Shown: piece by piece, positions 35,507 to 44,464 of the stretch | How the letters are laid out: every line of letters starts with the position of its first letter | Position numbering within the stretch: position 1 is the first letter of the stretch | From: Nitrincola lacisaponensis | GTDB lineage: Bacteria > Pseudomonadota > Gammaproteobacteria > Pseudomonadales > Balneatricaceae | Reading direction: 5' to 3' | Assembly (NCBI RefSeq): GCF_000691225.1 | Contig: NZ_JMSZ01000032.1 | Location: 434,001 to 498,000 of the forward strand | Length of the DNA stretch: 64,000 nucleotides | Program-made: the position numbers and the translations under genes | Notes under the pieces: model-generated | The model's database searches: none | Told to the model about the DNA's origin: nothing | What the model saw: only the letters and a program-made list of their open reading frames with translations

Positions 35507-36646
35507 ATGCGTATTCCCATGGTAAGACTGCTACTGGTTGGTGTGCTGACCTGTTGTGCTCAGTCATCCTGGGCCGGTTTGCAATTTCAGACAGAGCACT
35601 ACCGGGTAGGTATCGAAATTGTTGCTGACGGTTTGAGCCATCCATGGTCGATTGCCTTTCTGCCGACGGGGGAGCAGTTGGTTACCGAGCGGGATGGGCG
35701 CTTACGTCTGATTCAAGAGGGGCGCTTGCACCCTGATCCAATTGCCGGAGTACCTCAAGTCGCAGCCGTTGGTCAGGGTGGTTTGCTGGATATTGTATTG
35801 CACCCGGAGTTTGAACAGAATCGCTGGGTGTATTTGTCCTATTCTGATCAGACCGATGAGGGGCTGACAACACGTGTGATGCGAGCCCGCTTTGAAGATC
35901 ATGCATTGGTGGATACCGAACTGCTGTTTGAGGCCTTGCCGCGTGCATCGGGTGGGCGTCATTTTGGTGGTCGGATGGTGTTTGATTCAGACGGTTATCT
36001 CTATCTGTCTGTGGGTGATCGGGGCGAAATGGAGAAAGCGCAGGATGGCTTGGATCATGCGGGCAGTATCATCCGGTTACATGATGATGGCCGTATCCCC
36101 GAAGACAACCCTTTTACTGGAGACAGCTCGGTTCTGGATGAAATCTATACCCTGGGAAATCGTAACCCGCAGGGCATGGCGCTGCATCCTCAGACTGGAG
36201 AGGTCTGGTCTAATGAGCATGGCCCTCGAGGAGGGGATGAAGTCAACCGCATTCAGGCTGGACTTAACTATGGCTGGCCTGAGGTGACCCACGGTATTAA
36301 TTATAGTGGGTCACGTATCACTGAACATACCGAGCTACCCGGGATGGAGTCACCGTTACTGGACTGGACACCTTCGATTGCACCCAGCGGCATGGTGTTT
36401 TACACCGGTGATGAGTTTCCAAGCTGGCGCGGGCAAATACTGAACGGAGCCTTGCGCGACCGGTTGATCTCGCGAGTATCGATAACTGAACTGCAGGGCG
36501 AGTACCAGTTGCAGGAAGAGGAGAGGATGCTGCAAGGCTTCGCACAGCGCATCCGGGATATTCGCCAGTCGCCAGAAGGTGAGATCTGGCTGCTGACAGA
36601 TCAGAGCCCCGGTCAGGTAGTGCGCTTGCGTCCGGTGACGGATTAA
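35507..36646 (+). CDS. PQQ-dependent soluble aldose sugar dehydrogenase
   Basis: A periplasmic quinoprotein of 379 residues with the six-bladed propeller of the GSDH/YliI family; it oxidises aldose sugars to lactones using PQQ and calcium. Motifs include GLSHPWSIAFLP, GQGGLLDIVLHPEF, GGRHFGGRMVFDSDGYLYLSVGDRG, LGNRNPQGMALHP and SNEHGPRGGDEVN. The catalytic histidine lies in the GQGG-HP region in related enzymes; here the GGRHFGG histidine is kept. ATG 35507 starts the signal peptide (cleavage near SSWAG) and follows AGAGG; the open frame further left is not coding. PQQ synthesis genes are not in the window. Confidence 0.9.
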   Translation: MRIPMVRLLLVGVLTCCAQSSWAGLQFQTEHYRVGIEIVADGLSHPWSIAFLPTGEQLVTERDGRLRLIQEGRLHPDPIAGVPQVAAVGQGGLLDIVLHPEFEQNRWVYLSYSDQTDEGLTTRVMRARFEDHALVDTELLFEALPRASGGRHFGGRMVFDSDGYLYLSVGDRGEMEKAQDGLDHAGSIIRLHDDGRIPEDNPFTGDSSVLDEIYTLGNRNPQGMALHPQTGEVWSNEHGPRGGDEVNRIQAGLNYGWPEVTHGINYSGSRITEHTELPGMESPLLDWTPSIAPSGMVFYTGDEFPSWRGQILNGALRDRLISRVSITELQGEYQLQEEERMLQGFAQRIRDIRQSPEGEIWLLTDQSPGQVVRLRPVTD

Positions 36647-36664
36647 AAGATAAGGCACAGGGGC

Positions 36665-36693
36665 TTGAAACTTCAGCGGGGTTTGTCTAAATT
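36665..36693 (+). promoter_or_regulatory. promoter of tRNA-Pro
   Basis: TTGAAA (36665-36670), a 17-base spacer and TAAATT (36688-36693), followed by a GC-rich stretch (GCACCGC) and the tRNA 13 bases on. Confidence 0.7.
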
Positions 36694-36706
36694 ACGCACC
36701 GCATTA

Positions 36707-36783
<77 letters not shown>

Positions 36784-36833
36784 CTATCAAGTCTTAGCAG
36801 TTCCCTTGCATTCTTAACCCCATTGTAATACCT

Positions 36834-36860
36834 GGCCTTCAGGCCTATTCTTGTTCTTAC
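36834..36860 (+). terminator. possible weak terminator of tRNA-Pro
   Basis: A short stem (GGCC / GGCC around TTCA, with an outer mismatch) is followed by a T-rich tail (TATTCTTGTTCTT). The stem is short, so the call is tentative. Confidence 0.35.
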
Positions 36861-36887
36861 ACCTTCTCACAATTACCCGCTAAAGCA

Positions 36888-36963
36888 GGGGCATAATGGG
36901 GGCAAATTTAGGGGCACAACACCTTGTATCCCCAATCGATGCCCCCAGCCTTTGAGATGCCCC
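36888..36963. repeat. cluster of five GGGGCA-type repeats (probable integrase arm sites)
   Basis: Three direct copies (GGGGCAT 36888-36894, GGGGCAA 36899-36905, GGGGCAC 36911-36917) are followed by two inverted copies (ATGCCCC 36939-36945 and 36957-36963). The cluster lies between the tRNA-Pro 3' end and a truncated integrase start, where arm-type integrase sites are found in tRNA-targeting islands. The function is inferred. Confidence 0.6.
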
Positions 36964-36989
36964 GCTATGCGTTGAATGGATAGCAGCAC

Positions 36990-37140
36990 ATGGCTATAAC
37001 CACCGACATACAAGTAAGAAATGCTGAGCCCAGAGAGAAAACCTACCGCCTGTACAGGCGGTTTTTTTATAGTTATCTTGCCATAAGTTTTTAGTATTGA
37101 TTCTTTTGTTAAAGGCAAGGCAAACTGGTTGAATTTCTGA
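36990..37140 (+). pseudogene. relic of a P4-type tyrosine integrase (N-terminus)
   Basis: From ATG 36990 the frame reads MAITTDIQVRNAEPREKTY then RLY, the usual start of the DUF4102 arm-binding domain of P4-like integrases. The match stops at about residue 22; the expected glycine-rich strand (GG then F/L, I/V, L) reappears in another frame from 37055 (GGC GGT TTT TTT ATA GTT ATC TTG) and ends in TAA, so a small deletion has broken the gene. The rest of an integrase (about 380 residues, RHRY catalytic domain) is absent. Orientation and distance relative to tRNA-Pro are those of an integrated island. Confidence 0.75.
37045..37068 (+). terminator. Rho-independent terminator within the integrase relic
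   Basis: The perfect 18-base palindrome made of ACCGCCTG, TA and CAGGCGGT is followed by seven T. It is a well-formed terminator by sequence. It coincides with the break point of the integrase reading frame, so part of it may be an accident of the decay. Confidence 0.65.
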
Positions 37141-37147
37141 CAGGCGG

Positions 37148-38362
37148 TTGCGTTTGAGGTCAGTCATAGAGTTGTGCAGTACGATACTTGCCCGCCATCC
37201 TCTGGCTGTGATCGTCATTGCCCAACTATTGGGTACATCCCTGTGGTTCAGTGTGAATGGAGTTGCCCTGAATCTGATGCAGTCGGTCGGTCTGACAGAA
37301 GCCGGACTGGGGCATTTGACGCTGGCGGTTCAACTCGGGTTTATCAGTGGTACTCTGCTACTGGCAACCACTGGACTGGCAGATCACTTTCGTGCCAGTC
37401 GCGTGTTTGCTGTATCTGCCTGTTTCGGCGCACTCACCAATGTATTGTTTATTTATGCTGTTGACAGTACTTCCGGGGCATTGCTACTGCGATTTTTGAC
37501 CGGCCTGAGTCTAGCCGGAGTGTATCCGTTGGGCATGAAACTGGTGATCAGCTGGACGCCCCAGTATGCCGGTACTGCGCTGGGCTGGCTGGTGGGCATG
37601 TTAACGCTGGGTATTGCGACACCGCATCTGTTGAGGGCAGTGACACCCGGACTGGACTGGCATGTCCCGTTGATGCTGGCTTCTCTGTTGGCAGTGTTGG
37701 CTGCTGCCATAATCTATCTGTTGGGAGAAGGACGGCAACTGCCTGCCAGTACCGGGCGAGGCTTCCCATTCAGAGGGCTTGCAGCCTGGCGGGATAAAGG
37801 GTTTCGACAGGTCAGCTTAGGGTATTTTGGGCATTGTTGGGAACTCTATGCCTTCTGGACACTGGTACCTATTCTGGTGACCCGTGAAGTATTGAGACTG
37901 GATGCTTCGCCGGGCTGGGTGAGCTGGATGGCCTTTGTGGTTGTCGCCAGTGGTATGCTGGGTTGTGTGTTGGGTGGTTATTTCAGTCGGGTATGCGGAA
38001 GTTTAACGGTTGCCCGCGTGTCGCTGGGTGGCTCTGGAGCGCTGTGTATTTTTTATCCATGGATCGGTGAGCTATCTCCAGTTTTATTACTCTTTTTGCT
38101 GGTTTTGTGGGGCATATTAGTCGTTGCCGATTCCCCCCAGTTTTCAGCTCTGGCTTCGGCCAACGCCCCGCGTGAACATCTGGGATCAGCACTTGCCATG
38201 ATGAATTCTATCGGTTTTGCACTGACACTGCCGTCTATTGCGATGGTCATGGCGCTGTGGCCTTCTTTGCAGCTCTGGGTTATCTATCTGTTACTACCGG
38301 GGCCGTTGGTCGGTTTCTGGGCTATTACCAGAGTAATGCAGAAGGATCTAAAGGAACTTTAG
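37148..38362 (+). CDS. MFS transporter
   Basis: A 12-span major facilitator of about 404 residues: QLLGTSLWFSVNGVALNLM in TM1, LTGLSLAGVYPLGMKLVISW near TM4 and LVVADSPQFSALASANAPREHLGSALAMMNSIGFALTLPS in the second half, a pattern I have seen in uncharacterised MFS permeases. The substrate is unknown. The start is uncertain: no ATG is available before the first span, and TTG 37148, 37154 and 37172 are all possible. It begins directly after the integrase relic, so its original upstream control region may have been lost or replaced. Confidence 0.82.
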   Translation: MRLRSVIELCSTILARHPLAVIVIAQLLGTSLWFSVNGVALNLMQSVGLTEAGLGHLTLAVQLGFISGTLLLATTGLADHFRASRVFAVSACFGALTNVLFIYAVDSTSGALLLRFLTGLSLAGVYPLGMKLVISWTPQYAGTALGWLVGMLTLGIATPHLLRAVTPGLDWHVPLMLASLLAVLAAAIIYLLGEGRQLPASTGRGFPFRGLAAWRDKGFRQVSLGYFGHCWELYAFWTLVPILVTREVLRLDASPGWVSWMAFVVVASGMLGCVLGGYFSRVCGSLTVARVSLGGSGALCIFYPWIGELSPVLLLFLLVLWGILVVADSPQFSALASANAPREHLGSALAMMNSIGFALTLPSIAMVMALWPSLQLWVIYLLLPGPLVGFWAITRVMQKDLKEL

Positions 38363-38384
38363 TCTTCAACTCATGATCCATGAA

Positions 38385-38411
38385 AGGGCAGCACCTGAAA
38401 GCTGCTGTCCT
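38385..38411. terminator. hairpin between convergent MFS and DUF3617 genes
   Basis: A 9-bp stem (AGGGCAGCA / TGCTGTCCT, one G-T pair, 9-base loop) lies between two stop codons. It has no marked T-tract, so it is at best a modest terminator. Confidence 0.45.
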
Positions 38412-38428
38412 GCTATAAAAGCCTGTGA

Positions 38429-38860
38429 TCAGCAATCTCCTATACGCTGAGCCTCAGTTTCCATTTGCATGATCATTTTCCCTACTGGCGTGTCGACTTC
38501 ACTGGCCATGGATCCCTGCATCCGATTGCCGTTAAATGTCATCTGCCCCTGAAAGGTAGCACGCATACCTTGCATGTCACAGCTCATGCCATAGTCCATG
38601 CTGTCACGCCGTATGTCGATTTGAGTCAGATTGCAGCCACTGGGCATATCAACAAAATCAGCACCCTTGTCTATGTCGGCCTGAGTAATACATTCCTGAT
38701 CAGTGGTGATCTGCGGTGGCATATTCATTGGACCTTGCAGGCTCATGGAGGTTGTGTGCTTCCACAAGCCGGGATTGATATTTGGGGTTTCTGCAATCGC
38801 GGAGGCTGAAAATATGAGTGCGCCGGTTAGCATGGCGGGTAATAAAGCGTAGAATCGCAT
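38429..38860 (-). CDS. exported DUF3617 protein
   Basis: A 143-residue protein with a signal peptide (MRFYALLPAMLTGALIFSASAIAE). The mature part has INPGLWKHTTSM, four cysteines (ECITQ, SGCNLT, MSCDMQ, IGDC) and alternating strands, which is the DUF3617 pattern; the cysteines probably form two disulfides in the periplasm. The function of the family is not known to me. It stands alone, divergent from the EamA gene. Confidence 0.85.
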   Translation of the reverse strand: MRFYALLPAMLTGALIFSASAIAETPNINPGLWKHTTSMSLQGPMNMPPQITTDQECITQADIDKGADFVDMPSGCNLTQIDIRRDSMDYGMSCDMQGMRATFQGQMTFNGNRMQGSMASEVDTPVGKMIMQMETEAQRIGDC

Positions 38861-38960
38861 CTTTTGTTGTCTCCCTGAGTGATACCGGCTGGTAGATATA
38901 TTCGATTATCTTGCCTGTCGACTTGGGCTTTGGCAACCCTGGACGGGATGCTTCATCAGA

Positions 38961-39836
38961 ATGCTCTGGATACCTTTTACAATTTTCGCTGCATTTATGC
39001 AGGCCTGGCGTAATGCGTTTCAGAAAAAGCTCAGTCAGGACGTCAGCAGTGTCGGTGTAACACTGGCCCGTTTTCTCTATGCGGGGCCACTGGCTGTGAT
39101 CTATCTGATCTTCCTGTATCAGTTTGGCAGCGCAGATATGCCGGTGTTTACGCCGACCTACGGGCTGCTGATTCTGTTGGCATCGTTGGCTCAAATTGCG
39201 GCCACTGTGTTAATGGTGATGCTGTTTCGGCTGCGTAACTATGCCATGGGGGTCGGGCTGGCCAAGAGTGAAGCTGTGATTGCGGCTATTCTGGGGGCGT
39301 TGTTTTTCAGTGCCTTGCTGACACCACTTGCCTGGTTGGGCGTCTTTATTGGCGGGTTGGCGATCTGGTTGATGGCAAACCCGGCACACCTGAAGTCAAT
39401 TTCTTTGCCCACGCTGGTGACGGGGCTCGGGAGTGGCTTGTGTTTTGCGTTAACCACCTTGTGGGTGCGAGAAGCCAGCCTGATGCTGGGCTTGCCATTT
39501 CTGCACAGCGCTGCCTGGGTATTGCTCAGTGTCATTCTGCTACAAACGTTGTTGTTGCTGGTGTGGGTTGTTTTGCGTGAGCCTGCTACTCTGGCACAGC
39601 TCTGGCGGCGCCCTCAGTTAACGATGGCGATCAGTCTGTGCAGTTTTCTCGGTTCATTGGGCTGGTTCACCGCAATGAGCCTGGAGACGGTAGCGCTGGT
39701 TAAAACACTGGGGCAGATCGAGATACTGTTTACCCTGATTATTTCGGCACGCTGGTTTCGTGAATCACTCAGCCGACGGGATTTAATCGGCCTGGGGTTG
39801 ATTGTTGTTGGTGCCGTCTGCGTTATTCTCGCATAG
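38961..39836 (+). CDS. EamA/DMT-family transporter
   Basis: A ten-span exporter-type protein of 291 residues. The two halves are visible (FAAFMQAWRNAFQKKLS...GVGLAKSEAVIAAILGALFF; LGWFTAMSLETVALVKTLGQIEILFTLIIS...LIGLGLIVVGAV). It differs clearly from the EamA gene at 31.5 kb and is closer to uncharacterised inner membrane exporters. Substrate unknown. Confidence 0.87.
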   Translation: MLWIPFTIFAAFMQAWRNAFQKKLSQDVSSVGVTLARFLYAGPLAVIYLIFLYQFGSADMPVFTPTYGLLILLASLAQIAATVLMVMLFRLRNYAMGVGLAKSEAVIAAILGALFFSALLTPLAWLGVFIGGLAIWLMANPAHLKSISLPTLVTGLGSGLCFALTTLWVREASLMLGLPFLHSAAWVLLSVILLQTLLLLVWVVLREPATLAQLWRRPQLTMAISLCSFLGSLGWFTAMSLETVALVKTLGQIEILFTLIISARWFRESLSRRDLIGLGLIVVGAVCVILA

Positions 39837-39855
39837 CTTTTGAACAGAATGAAAC

Positions 39856-39877
39856 AGCCCCTCGGGACAGAGGGACT
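39856..39877 (-). terminator. possible terminator of the tas gene
   Basis: Reading leftward, a stem AGTCCCTC / GAGGGGCT (8 bp with one G-T pair, 6-base loop) is followed by GTTTCATTCTG. It lies 13 bases after the aldo/keto reductase stop. The T-tail is weak. Confidence 0.45.
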
Positions 39878-39890
39878 GGTGCGTGATTTT

Positions 39891-40928
39891 TCACGGGCAG
39901 GGGTTGGGGTGTTGTTGATGGATCTGGTCAATTTCACAGAGCAGCTCATCGCTGAGTTGCACTTGGCTGGATGCCAGGTTTTCCTGCAGCTGCGTAACAC
40001 TGGTTGCACCAATGATGTTGCTGGTGACAAAGGGTTGTTGCGTAACAAAGGCTAGCGCCATTTGTGCGGGGCTCAACTGATGGCGTTGGGCTAACTCAAC
40101 ATAGGCGGTAGTGACCTGTTCTGCCAGGGGTGACGTATAGCGCTGGAACCGTTCATAAAGTGTCAGGCGCGCTTGGGCGGGGCGCTGTCCACCTAGATAT
40201 TTGCCACTCAATACGCCAAACGCCAGTGGTGAGTAAGCTAATAAGCCTACCTGCTCACGGATCGACATTTCAGCCAGACCGACCTCGTAGATTCTGTTGA
40301 GCAGATTATAGGGATTTTGAACTGAAACGATTCTGGGCAAGGCTTCTGTCTCACTCAGGCGCAGGTATTCGTGTACTCCCCAGGGCGTTTCGTTGGAGAT
40401 ACCCAGGTGGCGGACTTTACCACTGCGTACCAGTTCCTCGCAGGCGCGCAGGGTTTCTTCTATGGAGACGCTCTGGTCATCGGTTTGATGGCGGTAACCC
40501 AACTGACCAAAAAAATTGGTTTGACGCTCTGGCCAGTGGATCTGGTACAGATCTATATAATCTGTTTTCAAGCGTTTGAGGCTTGCTTCACAGGCTTCCA
40601 GAATCTGCTGGCGATTGAGTCGGGTTCCTTGACGAAGATAATGAAAGCTTGCACCGGGCCCGGTGACTTTGGTAGCGATGATCAGACGCTGGCGTTGACT
40701 GCTGCGGGCCAGCCAATTTCCCAGATAGGTTTCCGTCAGCCCCTGAGTTTCGGCTTTTGGTGGTACTGGATACATTTCAGCTGCATCCAGGCAGTTGATA
40801 CCGGCATCGAGAGCAATTTCTATTTGCTGATGGGCGTCACGTTCGCTGTTTTGCTCACCCCAGGTCATGGTGCCCAGGGTGAGTGCGGATACGGTCAGGT
40901 CGGTGTTTCCAAGAGGTCTGTATTGCAT
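39891..40928 (-). CDS. tas: Tas-type aldo/keto reductase
   Basis: A cytosolic NADPH-dependent reductase of 345 residues with the (beta/alpha)8 barrel. The N-terminus MQYRPLGNTDLTVSALTLGTMTWGEQN, the DAAEMYPVPP tyrosine region, the IATKVTGPG lysine strand and HLGISNETPWGVHEY are those of E. coli Tas. Natural substrate uncertain. The ATG follows a plausible site (AAGGTG). It is divergent from the mechanosensitive channel gene. Confidence 0.92.
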   Translation of the reverse strand: MQYRPLGNTDLTVSALTLGTMTWGEQNSERDAHQQIEIALDAGINCLDAAEMYPVPPKAETQGLTETYLGNWLARSSQRQRLIIATKVTGPGASFHYLRQGTRLNRQQILEACEASLKRLKTDYIDLYQIHWPERQTNFFGQLGYRHQTDDQSVSIEETLRACEELVRSGKVRHLGISNETPWGVHEYLRLSETEALPRIVSVQNPYNLLNRIYEVGLAEMSIREQVGLLAYSPLAFGVLSGKYLGGQRPAQARLTLYERFQRYTSPLAEQVTTAYVELAQRHQLSPAQMALAFVTQQPFVTSNIIGATSVTQLQENLASSQVQLSDELLCEIDQIHQQHPNPCP

Positions 40929-40991
40929 AACACCTTCTTTTATCTGGTTAAATTCATCTGTTTTTGACTATCCAACGACACAGCTTGTCAA

Positions 40992-41000
40992 TGGTATACT
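40992..41000 (+). promoter_or_regulatory. extended -10 promoter of the mechanosensitive channel gene
   Basis: TGGTATACT is an extended -10 element (TGn then TATACT) located 34 bases before the ATG. No -35 hexamer has the right spacing, as is usual for extended -10 promoters. Confidence 0.5.
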
Positions 41001-41033
41001 GAATCAAACTACTCTAGTAACAGGCGATTGACT

Positions 41034-44000
41034 ATGCAAGCGACCCTGAGTTCCCGTTCAGGCTGGATGTTGATGATCTTCGTTTTGATCTGTGTATTGG
41101 GATCACCCGGGGTGATGGCAAATACACCTGCGTCTGCCGTGCGTCCGGATGTATCAGCTCAGGTTTCGGCATTTCTGCAACAGCTTGAAGGGACTGCAGA
41201 TCAAATTCGCAATGCGTTAGAGCAGGTGGATACGGTTCCGCTGGAAGAGTGGTTTGATGGCTCGTTGAAGGCTGAAGCCGAAGCTGAAATAGAAAATTCA
41301 GCGGAGACTGGCGATGCGGCACATCAGCGTTGGTTGCAAGCACTTGAAAACGAGCGCCTGGCAGCTGAACGCCTGTCCGGGGCACAACAGCGTCTGCGGG
41401 AACTGGAAGGCTATGCGGAGCGCTTCAATGTCTGGCAGCAACGCTTGACGGAATTGCTGGCCTTGCGTGCGCAGTGGGCTGAAGAGGAGCCAGGTCTGTC
41501 GCAACTGGAAGCACTGATTACAGAGATGCGGGGGCGTCAGCAACAGTTGGTATTGGAGCTGGATCAGAAACGTACCAGCTTGCAGCGCCTGGAGGATCAG
41601 GCACGTACCCAGACCGAGACACTGGACCAGCTATTGCAGGAGCCACGGCCAGAAGCAGTAGAGCTACCGGAAGATCCGGGAAATGTCCGTTTGTCTGAGG
41701 CCATCGAAGCTCTGGTTCAATCGGCCCAGCGTCGTCATGAGGCACGCTTGCTGGCCGCCCGTCTGGATCAGACATTATTGCAACCACGTATACGGGTGTT
41801 GCGTCTGGAAATTGAAGCCGCGGAGCTGGAATCTGCCTTGCTGGCATCTGCCCAACAGTGGCTGGAATCCGAGTTTAATGCACGCTCCACTCAGGAGCTG
41901 CGCGATCTGAATACAGCTCTGACACGCCTGCTGGAGCGAGAGCCAGATTTGGCCGGGCAGTTTTCCCAAGAGATTCAGGATATGCGCTCGCGGCTGGACA
42001 GTGTGGCTCAGCAATATGAACGATTGCGTGTCCTGCAGGAACAGCGGGCGGACTACGAACGCTGGATCAGTGAGCTGACTCACTCACTCAGTGCGGTTGA
42101 AGAGCGTCTTGAAATCGGAGGTCTGACGGAGGCCGTTGGTACTCAGTTCCTCGATGAGCAGAAGCGACTGGAGGAGTATGGTGATCCGCGTGTGACTTTG
42201 CAGGTGCTGGAGCGGGAATTGGCTCAGTCACGGCTGCGTAGCATCAGCTTGCGTGATGATTTGCGCCGTCTGCGTCAGTTGCCGGAAATGAGGGCAGTGG
42301 TGGGGGATTTGCAGGAGCTGGTTCGGATTGGCACAGAGCTGCTCAATCTGCAGATGCAGTCAGAGCAACAGCTCACCGAGCAGTTGCGCCAAAATGAGTA
42401 CCGTTTGCGCCAGGTATCGGAACTGGCAGGACGCCTGGAGCAGATACTCAGAGAGACTCTGCTGTGGTGGCCAAGTCATGGTCCGGTAAATCGGGCCTGG
42501 TTAAATCGCTTTGCAGATGCCTCGGCTTCTTTGTTAGCCCCAGCGGCCTGGCAGGGCATGTTTCAGAGTATCGTTGCTTCTGTCATCGGTGCACCGGTCA
42601 GCAGTTTGCTGATTCTGATACTGGTGGGTGGGCTTTATATCTCGGGTCGTCAAACGGATGTTTATCTTCGGGAAATAGCAGAACAGACCACGCACAAGTA
42701 TACCGATAATATCGGTTTGACGGTCAAGGCTATGGGCTGGAGCCTGGTTCGTGTTCTGCCTGTACCTGTACTGTTATATGGGCTGTCGTGGTTGCTGCTT
42801 CAAGACAGTATTACCTCAGGTATTGAAACATTATCTTATGTGCTCTCTGCCTCCGCTGGCTGGTGGTTGGCGGGCCATCTGTTTTTAATCTTTACTCGTG
42901 AACAGGGGGTGGGAAGAGCTCATTTTGAGTGGAACCCCTTAATTCTGTCACGTATGCGTCGGAACTTAATCTGGTTTTTACCTGTTCAGCTGGTGCTGAT
43001 TATTCTGGTCGCGCTGACCTATGGCCATCCTGATGATCTGGTATACGATGTGTTTGGACGCCTGGGGCTGGTGTTGATCATTCTGTTGAATCAGCTGATC
43101 GCCTGGCGGATACTGGCACCGGCTGGTGAAGATCAGGGGGCCTTCTTTCAGAGTCTGAAGCGTCGTTTATTGCGCTTTGGTTTTGTGTTCGTCTCTGTTA
43201 CTGCACTGCTGTTAACTCTGGCTGGATACCTGCTCACGGTCAGTGAGCTGTTGCCACGTTTTGTCGATACGCTGGTGGTATTCAGCCTGGTACTGCTGCT
43301 GTATTCATTGGCAGTGAGAGCTCTGGTGCTGAGCGAAACGCGTTTGCGTATTCGTCGCATGAAGGAGCAGCGTGCCCGTGAAGCGTTGGAGGCCGCTTCA
43401 AGCGAGAGTGAAGGGGCGACGGATTTACCTGAACCTCATCTGAGTATTGAAGATATTGGTCAGCAGACACAGACTCTGCTGAAGACATCCGTCTTTACCG
43501 GGTTGCTGATTGCCCTGTTTATGGTTTGGGCGGATGTTTTGCCTGCCTTGAACTGGCTGGATAATGTCACGCTTTGGTCGCGTACGATTGTGTTGGGTGA
43601 AACAGAGATTCTGTCGCGAGTCAGTTTGCAGGATGTGTTACTGGCGTTGCTACTGGGTGCCTTCTTTGTTATTGCCAACCGCAACTTGCCGGGCCTGATA
43701 GAAATCTTGCTGTCTCGCAGCCATCTGGTGGATCAGGTACACAGCTATACGGTCACCACGCTGGTACGTTATGCCATTACTGTTGTTGCAGTCGTCTCTA
43801 TCTTTTCACTCCTGGGTTTGCGCTGGAGTGAGTTGCAGTGGATGGTTGCCGCCCTGACGCTGGGTCTTGGTTTTGGTTTGCAGGAAGTGGTTGCCAACTT
43901 TGTTTCCGGTCTGATAATGCTGTTTGAACGTCCGGTACGTGTAGGTGATACCATTACGATAGGCGAATACAGCGGCACAGTGGCGCGTATTCGTACCCGT

Positions 44001-44417
44001 GCTACGACGATCATTGATTGGGATAACCGTGAAATTGTCGTACCTAATAAAAACTTCATAACCGAACGTTTGATTAACTGGACGCTGTCGGATAATACAA
44101 CCCGTATCGTGATACCTGTGGGCGTCAGTTATGCTTCAGATCCTGAAGAGGTGATGTCATTGTTGCTGGAAATTGCCAATAACCACCCTCTAACGTTGAA
44201 AGATCCGGCACCGAATGTGTACTTTCTGAATTTTGCCGATAGTTCACTCAGCTTTGAGCTACGTGTATATGTCTGTCAGATGAAGGATCGCATGGTAACA
44301 ACCAGTGAGTTACATGTGCAGATATTGAAAGCATTCCGCAAGGCAGGTATTGAGATTGCCTTCCCGCAGCTGGACTTGCATATCCGGGATTTGCCTGAAG
44401 GGCGAGTGAGTCGTTAA
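41034..44417 (+). CDS. large MscS-family mechanosensitive channel (MscK-like)
   Basis: An inner membrane channel of 1127 residues that opens under membrane tension to release solutes. It has a signal peptide (cleavage near VMANT), a long periplasmic part of about 450 residues rich in heptad-like E, Q, R and L (coiled coils), about eleven membrane spans, and a C-terminal MscS core: LGLGFGLQEVVANFVSGLIMLFERPVRVGD, then the beta domain with TTIIDWDNREIVVPN and LINWTLSD. The layout matches MscK/KefA, which also answers to ionic conditions. ATG 41034 is preferred to the TTG at 41028. Confidence 0.92.
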   Translation: MQATLSSRSGWMLMIFVLICVLGSPGVMANTPASAVRPDVSAQVSAFLQQLEGTADQIRNALEQVDTVPLEEWFDGSLKAEAEAEIENSAETGDAAHQRWLQALENERLAAERLSGAQQRLRELEGYAERFNVWQQRLTELLALRAQWAEEEPGLSQLEALITEMRGRQQQLVLELDQKRTSLQRLEDQARTQTETLDQLLQEPRPEAVELPEDPGNVRLSEAIEALVQSAQRRHEARLLAARLDQTLLQPRIRVLRLEIEAAELESALLASAQQWLESEFNARSTQELRDLNTALTRLLEREPDLAGQFSQEIQDMRSRLDSVAQQYERLRVLQEQRADYERWISELTHSLSAVEERLEIGGLTEAVGTQFLDEQKRLEEYGDPRVTLQVLERELAQSRLRSISLRDDLRRLRQLPEMRAVVGDLQELVRIGTELLNLQMQSEQQLTEQLRQNEYRLRQVSELAGRLEQILRETLLWWPSHGPVNRAWLNRFADASASLLAPAAWQGMFQSIVASVIGAPVSSLLILILVGGLYISGRQTDVYLREIAEQTTHKYTDNIGLTVKAMGWSLVRVLPVPVLLYGLSWLLLQDSITSGIETLSYVLSASAGWWLAGHLFLIFTREQGVGRAHFEWNPLILSRMRRNLIWFLPVQLVLIILVALTYGHPDDLVYDVFGRLGLVLIILLNQLIAWRILAPAGEDQGAFFQSLKRRLLRFGFVFVSVTALLLTLAGYLLTVSELLPRFVDTLVVFSLVLLLYSLAVRALVLSETRLRIRRMKEQRAREALEAASSESEGATDLPEPHLSIEDIGQQTQTLLKTSVFTGLLIALFMVWADVLPALNWLDNVTLWSRTIVLGETEILSRVSLQDVLLALLLGAFFVIANRNLPGLIEILLSRSHLVDQVHSYTVTTLVRYAITVVAVVSIFSLLGLRWSELQWMVAALTLGLGFGLQEVVANFVSGLIMLFERPVRVGDTITIGEYSGTVARIRTRATTIIDWDNREIVVPNKNFITERLINWTLSDNTTRIVIPVGVSYASDPEEVMSLLLEIANNHPLTLKDPAPNVYFLNFADSSLSFELRVYVCQMKDRMVTTSELHVQILKAFRKAGIEIAFPQLDLHIRDLPEGRVSR

Positions 44418-44419
44418 GA

Positions 44420-44454
44420 GCCTCTTTCGCCCGGTGAAGCCGGGCGAAAGAGGC
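44420..44454. terminator. 15-bp perfect hairpin between mscK-like gene and icd
   Basis: GCCTCTTTCGCCCGG pairs perfectly with CCGGGCGAAAGAGGC around a TGAAG loop. It starts three bases after the channel gene stop and ends ten bases before the convergent icd stop. Neither side has a T-tract, so it may act as a transcript 3' end protector or a Rho-assisted stop for both genes. Confidence 0.65.
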
Positions 44455-44464
44455 GAAGGTGGAC

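Noticed and set aside
36873-37118. 81-codon minus-strand frame downstream of tRNA-Pro
   Set aside because: It is antisense to the integrase relic and the repeat cluster; the plus strand gives the meaningful match.
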